From the NCBI GenBank assembly GCA_022508685.1, contig JAFLUS010000116.1:1-6316 (forward strand): 6,316 nt of DNA. Direction: 5' to 3'. Below are positions 1 to 5,585 of the stretch, piece by piece (the first letter of the stretch is position 1; each line of letters starts with the position of its first letter). The stretch is from Prevotellaceae bacterium (GTDB lineage: Bacteria > Bacteroidota > Bacteroidia > Bacteroidales > Bacteroidaceae). A program made the position numbers and the translations under genes. Under the pieces are notes generated by a model that saw nothing but the letters and a program-made list of their open reading frames with translations, had not been told where the DNA came from and did not search any database.

Positions 1-1699
1 CCATGAGGTTGACACGGGTGAGATATTCGTTCGACGACATGATGCCGGTGCTGTTTTCGCCCGGAATGCCCATGAAGTTGGGCAGCCCCGCACCCGATGC
101 CACGAACACTGCCTTGTAACCTTCCGCTTCCAATTCGGGAATGGTGATGGTTTTTCCGACGATGCAGTTCTTGACGAAGGTGACGCCCATGCGACGCAGA
201 TTGTCTATCTCGACGTCGACGATGGCGTTGGGAAGACGGAACTCGGGGATGCCGTACTTGAGTACACCACCGATTTCGTGGAGGGCTTCGAATACGGTCA
301 CGTCGTATCCCAGTTTTGCCATGTCGCCAGCGCAGGAGAGTCCGGCTGGTCCCGAACCGACGATGGCGACCTTGATGCCGTTCTTCGGTTGCATTTCAGG
401 CAATGCCATTTGTCCGCTCTCACGTTCGTAGTCGGCAGCAAAGCGTTCGAGATAGCCGATAGCCACAGGCTGATGACCCATTTTCTGATGGATACATTGG
501 GCTTCGCACTGCTTCTCCTGTGGGCAGACGCGACCGCAGACGGCTGGCAGTGCGGAAGTGGACTTGAGCACTCGGGCGGCGTCGAGAATGTGTCCGCGCT
601 CAATGTTCTTCACAAACGAGGGGATGTTGATGCTGACGGGACAGCCTTGCATGCAGGTGGGGTTGGCGCAATCGAGACAGCGACGAGCTTCCGTCAGTGC
701 TTGCTCGCGAGTCAGACCAATATTCACCTCTTCTGTACGTGTGGTAGCGCGATAGGCTGGGTCGAGTTCGCCCATGACGCAACGGCTGATGGCGGTGCGG
801 TCTTTGGCTTTCATCGATTTTTGCAATGCTACCCGCCATGGTGCACTGCGGTCGGTGAGTTCTGCCAAAGGTGTCGTGCCGTCGCCATTCGCCTTCTTCA
901 TTTCTTCCAACTCTATGTCCTTGAACGCTCCCATGCGCTTGAACATTTCGTCGAAATCAACTTGATGACCATCGAATTCGGGGCCGTCGACACAGACGAA
1001 GCGGGTTTTACCGCCAACCGTGACGCGGCAGGCTCCGCACATTCCTGTGCCATCGACCATGATGGTGTTGAGTGACACGTCAGTAGGTATGTTGTACTTC
1101 TTTGTCAGCAGACAGCAGAACTTCATCATGATGGCGGGGCCGATAGCAAAACATTTGTCCACCTGCTCGCGCTGTATGACTTGTTCCATTCCGACGGTCA
1201 CCACGCCCTGTTGCCCATAACTGCCGTCGTCGGTCATGATGATGACGTCGTCGCTGTAGGCACGCACTTGTTCTTCAAGAATAATCAACTCCTTGGTGCG
1301 TCCTGCCAAGACGGAGACGACGCGGTTGCCGTCTTGCTTGAGTGCCTTGATGATAGGGAGCAGAGGGGCTACTCCCACTCCTCCGCCGGCACAGAGCACT
1401 GTGCCAAATTGCTCGATGTGGGTGGCTTGTCCGAGCGGGCCAACGACGTCGGTGATGCTGTCGCCTACTTCCAGATTGCACAACTTCGTGGAGGAATAGC
1501 CCACTTTCTGCACAACCAACGTGATGGTGCCGCGTTCCACATCGGAATCACTGATGGTGAGCGGCACGCGTTCGCCTTCTTCACCGACGCGGACAATGAC
1601 AAAGTGTCCGGCTCTGCGGGCTTTGGCAATCAAAGGTGCCTCTACTTCGATTTGAAATACTTTTTCTGAAAATTGCTGTTTGCTGACAATTCTGTTCAT
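1..1699 (-). CDS. gltA: Fused PyrK/NfnA-like + GltD/NfnB-like flavin Fe-S oxidoreductase, C-terminus cut by window
   Basis: I translated this gene by hand from ATG at 1699; it stays open for 566 codons to the left edge, so the C-terminus is missing (probably about 200 residues, judging from GltD-type proteins). Residues 1-95 form a ferredoxin-reductase-like FAD domain (RVPLTIS at 44-50). Residues 96-210 form a NAD(P) domain with GGGVGVAP at 105-112. A [2Fe-2S] segment follows with D216, C221, C224 and C236 (DGTGMCGAC). A GltD-type half begins near 320 with eight cysteines for two [4Fe-4S] clusters (C341, C344, C349, C353; C388, C392, C398, C402) and then an FAD motif, GSGPAG, at 448-453. Fused proteins of this layout are usually annotated as a dihydroorotate dehydrogenase B NAD-binding subunit joined to an NADPH-dependent glutamate synthase. 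The same order matches NfnA plus NfnB, the NADH-dependent ferredoxin:NADP+ oxidoreductase, which I think is the likelier activity. It is cytoplasmic and lies 36 bp after serS. The fusion is certain from the frame; the reaction is inferred. Confidence 0.93.
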   Translation of the reverse strand, partial: MNRIVSKQQFSEKVFQIEVEAPLIAKARRAGHFVIVRVGEEGERVPLTISDSDVERGTITLVVQKVGYSSTKLCNLEVGDSITDVVGPLGQATHIEQFGTVLCAGGGVGVAPLLPIIKALKQDGNRVVSVLAGRTKELIILEEQVRAYSDDVIIMTDDGSYGQQGVVTVGMEQVIQREQVDKCFAIGPAIMMKFCCLLTKKYNIPTDVSLNTIMVDGTGMCGACRVTVGGKTRFVCVDGPEFDGHQVDFDEMFKRMGAFKDIELEEMKKANGDGTTPLAELTDRSAPWRVALQKSMKAKDRTAISRCVMGELDPAYRATTRTEEVNIGLTREQALTEARRCLDCANPTCMQGCPVSINIPSFVKNIERGHILDAARVLKSTSALPAVCGRVCPQEKQCEAQCIHQKMGHQPVAIGYLERFAADYERESGQMALPEMQPKNGIKVAIVGSGPAGLSCAGDMAKLGYDVTVFEALHEIGGVLKYGIPEFRLPNAIVDVEIDNLRRMGVTFVKNCIVGKTITIPELEAEGYKAVFVASGAGLPNFMGIPGENSTGIMSSNEYLTRVNLM

Positions 1700-1735
1700 C
1701 GTGTTTTCGATTGCAATAACGTGACCTATAATATG

Positions 1736-3067
1736 CTATTCGAAGTTGTTGTCGTCGAGGTATTCGAAACCGCAATAGGGAACGAGCACCTTCGGTACAC
1801 GGATGCCTTCCGGTGTCTGGTTGTTCTCCATGATGGCGGCAACGATGCGCGGAAGGGCAAGAGCCGACCCGTTGAGCGTGTGGCACAGCACCGTCTTCTT
1901 GTCCGAAGCACGACGATAGCGACACTTCAGGCGGTTGGCTTGGTAACTATCGAAATTGCTGACGGACGATACTTCGAGCCAACGGTCTTGCGCTGCGCTA
2001 TAGACTTCGAAGTCATAGCAAATAGCGCTCGTAAACGATTGGTCGCCTCCGCACAAAAGGAGGATGCGGTAAGGCAGTTCGAGTTTTTGCAGCAGGCCTT
2101 CGACGTGTGCCAGCATTTCCTTGTGGCTTTCGGCAGAGTGTTCCGGCGTATCGATGCGCACGATTTCCACTTTGTCGAATTCGTGCAAGCGATTGAGTCC
2201 GCGCACATCCTTGCCATAGGCTCCTGCCTCGCGACGGAAGCAAGGTGAATAGGCGCAACGCTTGATGGGCAAATCCTTCTCGTCGAGAATGACGTCGCGG
2301 AAGATGTTGGTGACAGGCACCTCGGCCGTAGGAATGAGATAGAGGTCGTCGAGGTCGCAATGGTACATCTGTCCTTCCTTGTCGGGCAGTTGTCCGGTGC
2401 CATAACCCGATGCCTGATTGACGACGAGTGGCGGTTGCACTTCCAGATAACCGCTCTTGCGTGCTTCGTCGAGGAAGAAAGCCTCGAGTGCACGTTGGAA
2501 GCGTGCCATCTTTCCGATGTAGAACGGGAAACCTGCTCCAGTTACCTTGGCACCGAGGTCGAAGTCGATGAGGTTGTATTTCTTTGCCAGTTCCCAGTGA
2601 GGCAGCAAGGCTCCGCTATTCTCAGGAACAGTGGTCCAGTTGCCCACGGTGTCGCCCTCCTTACATTCGCGCAGATTGCTCTTGACGACCACATTGTCCT
2701 CTGCTGCCGCACCTTCGGGCACGTGGTCGTAAGGAATGTTCGGAATGGTCCACAAATGGCGGTTGAGCAATTCTTCTGCCTCCTTCATCTTGGTCTGAAG
2801 TTCAGCCGTCAGTTCTTTGAGTTTTGCCACTTCGGCTTTTGCTTCTTCGGCTTCCGCCTTCAGTCCCTGTTTCATCAGTGCACCGATTTGTGCAGCAAAC
2901 TTCTTGCTTTCAGCCAAGGTCGCATCAAGTTTTGTTTGGGTTTCGCGCCGAACTTTGTCGAGGTCTATGGCACGTTGTACAGCCTCTCGTGCTTCGGAAA
3001 AATACTTTTTCTCCAAAGCACGCACCACGCGTTCGGTCTCTTCTGTAATCTGTTTGAGTGTTAACAT
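1736..3067 (-). CDS. serS: Seryl-tRNA synthetase (class II)
   Basis: This enzyme charges tRNA-Ser (and tRNA-Sec where present) with serine using ATP, in the cytoplasm. The predicted protein has 443 residues. Residues 1-105 are rich in Lys, Glu and Ala with heptad-like spacing, matching the N-terminal antiparallel coiled-coil arm that grips the long variable arm of tRNA-Ser. The class II catalytic core follows: PTAEVP at 246-251 (serine site), motif 2 FRREAG at 277-282, and motif 3 NGSALALPR at 399-407. The start MLTLKQI is the usual N-terminus of the family, so ATG 3067 is secure. The protein is somewhat longer than the 425-430 residues typical of bacterial SerRS. From memory of Bacteroides homologues, the extra residues lie in the linker around 129-155 and in a short acidic C-terminal tail (LDDNNFE). 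The gene starts 40 bp after tcdA and probably shares its transcript. I see no T-box or other leader element. Confidence 0.97.
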   Translation of the reverse strand: MLTLKQITEETERVVRALEKKYFSEAREAVQRAIDLDKVRRETQTKLDATLAESKKFAAQIGALMKQGLKAEAEEAKAEVAKLKELTAELQTKMKEAEELLNRHLWTIPNIPYDHVPEGAAAEDNVVVKSNLRECKEGDTVGNWTTVPENSGALLPHWELAKKYNLIDFDLGAKVTGAGFPFYIGKMARFQRALEAFFLDEARKSGYLEVQPPLVVNQASGYGTGQLPDKEGQMYHCDLDDLYLIPTAEVPVTNIFRDVILDEKDLPIKRCAYSPCFRREAGAYGKDVRGLNRLHEFDKVEIVRIDTPEHSAESHKEMLAHVEGLLQKLELPYRILLLCGGDQSFTSAICYDFEVYSAAQDRWLEVSSVSNFDSYQANRLKCRYRRASDKKTVLCHTLNGSALALPRIVAAIMENNQTPEGIRVPKVLVPYCGFEYLDDNNFE

Positions 3068-3107
3068 GAGTCTATTGGATATTTATAAAATCATCTTTTT
3101 GCCATAT

Positions 3108-3950
3108 TCATTCAGCCGGTGCAGCCAGCACGCTGTCATGCACATCCTGCACCACCAAGCCGGCAAGCATAAATCCGAATATCGCTACGGCATGCACCAC
3201 CGTTCCATTGATTTGCGCCTTCTGCGAGCACCATTCATGGTTGATGAGCGATGGGTCGGACCGTTCCGCATCGGACACGGCTTGCGTCTGTGCCTTGGGA
3301 CACATGCAGGCTGTCGTTCCGCAGTTCTTGTTCACGCCCCGATTGGGCAATAGTTCTTCGCTGTACACACAGAGGAATTTATGCGACGGAAAGAGTTTTT
3401 GCCGCTTGAACTTGTTGCGCAAGGCACGAGCCAACGGACAACCTTTTACCTTCCAAAATTCAGCAACGCGAATGCGAGTTGGGTCCAACTTGAGGGCAGC
3501 CCCCATGGCTGAATAGAACTTTGCACGAGTGTTGCAAGCGGTACGAATGAGGTGGGCTTTGTTTTCTAACGAATCAATCGCGTCAATGATATAGTCGTAA
3601 GTGTGCAGTTGAAAACTATCAGCAGTTTCAGCAGAATAGATTTGCTGCAGCGCAACGATGTCTACCTGCGGATTGATAGCAAGCAGCCGTTCGCGCAACA
3701 CATCTACCTTGACTTGCCCCACCGTCTGCGTCGTTGCCATGAGTTGGCGGTTGATGTTCGTGACACAGACACGGTCGCTATCCACAATCGTGAGGTGAGA
3801 AATGCCGGAACGGACAAGGCTCTCTGCACACCACGACCCTACGCCCCCTACACCGAAAATGATGACGCGCTTCGACAGCATGACGTCCATCACATCAGCA
3901 CCAAGCAGGAGCGACGCACGATTGAAAATTCCTTTTTCTATTCCTGTCAT
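3108..3950 (-). CDS. tcdA: tRNA threonylcarbamoyladenosine dehydratase (TcdA/CsdL, ThiF/E1-like family)
   Basis: TcdA uses ATP to activate the carboxyl of t6A at position 37 of ANN-decoding tRNAs and closes it to cyclic t6A. The 280-residue protein has the E1-like fold signature: nucleotide-binding GVGGVGS at 33-39, the acidic residue D57 in VDSDRV, NRQ at 67-69, and DAIDS at 123-127. The segment PLARALR (172-178) and the C-terminal INGTVVHAVAIFGFMLAG stretch are typical of the TcdA branch rather than MoeB or ThiF. NRASLLLG at 10-17 matches the family's N-terminal helix, which supports ATG 3950 over the internal Met21 and Met24. The cysteines C171, C210, C215, C217 and C241 stand out and could bind metal or carry sulfur; that is inference. 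The gene starts only 9 bp after the preceding small gene, so cotranscription and possibly translational coupling are likely. Length is close to that of E. coli TcdA (about 268 residues). Confidence 0.93.
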   Translation of the reverse strand: MTGIEKGIFNRASLLLGADVMDVMLSKRVIIFGVGGVGSWCAESLVRSGISHLTIVDSDRVCVTNINRQLMATTQTVGQVKVDVLRERLLAINPQVDIVALQQIYSAETADSFQLHTYDYIIDAIDSLENKAHLIRTACNTRAKFYSAMGAALKLDPTRIRVAEFWKVKGCPLARALRNKFKRQKLFPSHKFLCVYSEELLPNRGVNKNCGTTACMCPKAQTQAVSDAERSDPSLINHEWCSQKAQINGTVVHAVAIFGFMLAGLVVQDVHDSVLAAPAE

Positions 3951-3959
3951 GGCAGTTCG

Positions 3960-4172
3960 CTATCGTCCCTTGCGCTGCGAAGCACGATTCTTCACCCTCT
4001 GACGGATTTCCGCCTTATGCTTTGCTGCACCCGATTTGTGAGCACCCGTCTTATAAGATTTAATCCGCGCTTTCGTCTTCACCTTATTGGGGTCTTCCTC
4101 ACGCTTCTTCTTTGCGCCGCCAAAATTGATGCCATTCATGATGGCGTACATGATTTCCTCTTCAGATGCCAT
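3960..4172 (-). CDS. Small basic protein of unknown function
   Basis: I do not recognise this 70-residue protein. It has a short mixed acidic/hydrophobic head (MASEEEIMYAIMNGINFGG, residues 1-19) followed by a strongly basic body: 20 Lys/Arg against 7 Asp/Glu in the whole protein, with KKKR at 21-24 and a C-terminus ending ASQRKGR. No signal peptide or membrane segment is visible. The composition suggests binding to RNA, ribosomes or DNA, but no family motif proves it. The gene looks real because it sits between purH and tcdA with gaps of 12 and 9 bp on the same strand and its ends fit neatly between those genes. The first ATG is the natural start; Met8 and Met12 are alternatives that would remove the acidic head. 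Position before a tRNA-modifying enzyme and a tRNA synthetase fits a translation-linked role, as inference only. Confidence 0.8.
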   Translation of the reverse strand: MASEEEIMYAIMNGINFGGAKKKREEDPNKVKTKARIKSYKTGAHKSGAAKHKAEIRQRVKNRASQRKGR

Positions 4173-4184
4173 GTGGGACGAAAA

Positions 4185-5366
4185 TTAATGATGGAACAAA
4201 CGGATACCGGTAAACGCCATCACCATGTCGTACTTGTCGCAAGTAGCAATCACATGGTCATCGCGTACCGAACCGCCGGCTTGTGCAATGAACTGCACAC
4301 CCGACTTGTGGGCACGTTCGATATTGTCACCGAACGGGAAGAAGGCATCGCTACCGAGGGCTACGCCCGTGTTCTGTGCCAACCACGCCTTCTTCTCCTC
4401 ACGTGTCAGCGGTTCGGGACGTTCCGTGAAGAACTGCTGCCATGCACCGTCGCACAGCACATCTTCCCATTCTTCACCGATATATACGTCAATCGTGTTG
4501 TCACGGTCGGCACGGCGAATGCCTTCCTTAAACGGAAGATTCATCACCTTCGGACACTGACGCATCCACCAGTTGTCAGCCTTTTGACCCGCCAGACGTG
4601 TGCAGTGGATACGGCTCTGCTGTCCGGCACCGATACCGATGGCCTGTCCGTCTTTCACATAGCATACGGAGTTCGATTGTGTATATTTCAGCGTAATCAG
4701 CGCAATCTTCAAATCGCGCTTTGCGGCTTCCGTAAACTGCTTGTTCTGCGTCGGAATGTTGGCAAACAAGTCATCGCCCGTCAAGTCCACTTCGTTACGT
4801 CCTTGTTCAAACGTCACGCCGAACACTTGCTTGCGCTCTATAGACTCCGGCACATAACTTTCATCGATTTGCAGCACATTGTACTGACCCTTCCGCTTTT
4901 CCTTCAGAATCTGCAACGCAGCAGGCGTATATCCGGGAGCAATGACACCATCACTCACTTCGCGCTTAATCAGCAAGGCCGTCGCCTCGTCACACGTATC
5001 GCTCAACGCGATGAAGTCGCCATACGACGACATGCGGTCAGCACCGCGTGCACGGGCATAAGCCGAAGCAATCGGTGTCAACGGCACGGGAACATCATCC
5101 ACGAAATAGATTTTGCTTAAAGTTTCGTCGAGCGGAAGCCCTACGGCAGCACCTGCCGGGCTCACATGCTTGAACGACGTAGCAGCAGCCAATCCGGTTG
5201 CAGCCTTCAGTTCCTTTACCAATTGCCACGCATTGAGTGCATCCAGCAGATTGATGTAACCCGGACGTCCGCTGAGGACCTCCAACGGCAGTTCGCCACT
5301 TTCTACAAATACACGAGCCGGAGTTTGGTTGGGATTACAACCATACTTGAGAGTCAATTCTTTCAT
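4185..5366 (-). CDS. purH: Stand-alone AICAR transformylase (phosphoribosylaminoimidazolecarboxamide formyltransferase)
   Basis: This enzyme transfers a formyl group from 10-formyltetrahydrofolate to AICAR, giving FAICAR, the second-last step of de novo IMP synthesis. The 393-residue protein corresponds only to the C-terminal half of usual PurH; the N-terminal MGS-like IMP cyclohydrolase domain is absent. The start MKELTLKYGCNPNQ is the normal beginning of the transformylase domain, and no cyclohydrolase sequence lies upstream, so this is a genuine single-domain form and not a truncation. Visible motifs are the catalytic Lys-His pair K66-H67 in SFKHVSPAG, KYTQSNSV at 227-234, IGAGQQSRI at 245-253, SDAFFPFGDNIERA at 339-352, GGSVRDDHVI at 364-373, and the C-terminal FTGIRLFHH. 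Single-domain forms of this type are known in Bacteroidales, and I expect a cyclohydrolase or full PurH elsewhere in the genome. It is the first gene of the leftward cluster, behind the promoter at 5398-5405. Confidence 0.95.
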   Translation of the reverse strand: MKELTLKYGCNPNQTPARVFVESGELPLEVLSGRPGYINLLDALNAWQLVKELKAATGLAAATSFKHVSPAGAAVGLPLDETLSKIYFVDDVPVPLTPIASAYARARGADRMSSYGDFIALSDTCDEATALLIKREVSDGVIAPGYTPAALQILKEKRKGQYNVLQIDESYVPESIERKQVFGVTFEQGRNEVDLTGDDLFANIPTQNKQFTEAAKRDLKIALITLKYTQSNSVCYVKDGQAIGIGAGQQSRIHCTRLAGQKADNWWMRQCPKVMNLPFKEGIRRADRDNTIDVYIGEEWEDVLCDGAWQQFFTERPEPLTREEKKAWLAQNTGVALGSDAFFPFGDNIERAHKSGVQFIAQAGGSVRDDHVIATCDKYDMVMAFTGIRLFHH

Positions 5367-5375
5367 ACCTTAAAT

Positions 5376-5387
5376 AATGTATACATT
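5376..5387. promoter_or_regulatory. Perfect 12-bp palindrome (AATGTATACATT), candidate operator for the purH cluster
   Basis: AATGTA is followed directly by its reverse complement TACATT, with no spacer; the symmetry does not extend to 5375/5388. The site lies 9 bp before the purH start codon and 10 bp downstream of the leftward -7 box, so it would cover roughly +4 to +16 of the predicted transcript. With no loop it cannot form a useful RNA hairpin, so a DNA site for a dimeric regulator that blocks initiation is the best reading. The regulator is unknown and the function is inferred. Confidence 0.45.
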
Positions 5388-5397
5388 GATGAAAGTG

Positions 5398-5405
5398 CAA
5401 AGGTA
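5398..5405 (-). promoter_or_regulatory. Bacteroidetes-type -7 box (TACCTTTG) driving the purH-orf70-tcdA-serS-gltA cluster
   Basis: Read on the minus strand, TACCTTTG matches the TAnnTTTG -7 consensus of the primary sigma factor in Bacteroidetes exactly and continues as CA. The predicted start site is near 5391, leaving a leader of about 25 nt before the purH ATG at 5366. The -33 region is weak: no clear TTTG at 19-21 bp spacing, only a GGTGC there and a T-run closer in. The spacers between downstream genes show no comparable box, so this is probably the main promoter of the cluster. Confidence 0.65.
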
Positions 5406-5406
5406 A

Positions 5407-5427
5407 TGCTTTTTCACGAAAAAAGCA
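5407..5427. repeat. Inverted repeat, 8-bp arms TGCTTTTT/AAAAAGCA, 5-nt loop, next to the leftward -7 box
   Basis: Arms at 5407-5414 and 5420-5427 are perfectly complementary, around the loop CACGA. The repeat begins 2 bp upstream of the leftward -7 box and fills the -7 to -33 spacer of that promoter. No gene on either strand ends into it, so it is not a terminator. It could be a regulator site or a cruciform-prone element in an A/T-rich promoter, but chance in a T-rich stretch is also possible. Confidence 0.4.
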
Positions 5428-5534
5428 CCCTGACAACTCAAAAAACACCATTTCCGACCCCCATCACCTCCAAAAGCACGTCCGTCATCTTCATTTTTAT
5501 ACTTTTTTTACATTTTCGTATGAGGAAAAAACAC

Positions 5535-5542
5535 TACCTTTG
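5535..5542 (+). promoter_or_regulatory. Bacteroidetes-type -7 box (TACCTTTG) for the rightward gene at 5586
   Basis: TACCTTTG fits the TAnnTTTG consensus and is followed by CA, so the 10-mer TACCTTTGCA is identical to that of the leftward promoter. A T-rich TTTT at 5513-5516, 18 bp upstream, is a plausible imperfect -33 element. The predicted start near 5549 gives a leader of about 36 nt. That leader is A/C-rich with no Shine-Dalgarno sequence, as is common in this phylum. Confidence 0.65.
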
Positions 5543-5585
5543 CAGCCGAAATTCAAAAAACAACCACTCATCATCTACACAAAAC

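Noticed and set aside
278..1075. A 265-codon open frame on the plus strand
   Set aside because: It lies entirely antisense to the fused oxidoreductase, whose Fe-S cysteines and flavin motifs establish the real frame. No family resemblance is visible.
1700..1735. An internal promoter between serS and the oxidoreductase gene
   Set aside because: The 36-bp spacer is A/T-rich but contains no TAnnTTTG box on the minus strand.
1673..3064. Plus-strand open frames of 191 and 234 codons
   Set aside because: Nearly all of both lies antisense to serS, which is complete and intact; they are mirror frames of real codons.
3603..5120. A 505-codon open frame on the plus strand
   Set aside because: It runs antisense across purH, the small basic gene and part of tcdA, all of which have clear family motifs or tight operon spacing. 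Its translation is rich in His, Arg and Leu with no recognisable domain, as expected from the complement of biased codons.
5367..5397. A riboswitch or attenuator before purH
   Set aside because: The predicted leader is only about 25 nt, too short for a known purine or folate riboswitch, and the palindrome has no loop to form an RNA hairpin.
5407..5427. Inverted repeat as an intrinsic terminator
   Set aside because: The arms are A/T-rich, and no gene on either strand ends into the site; it lies between two divergent starts.
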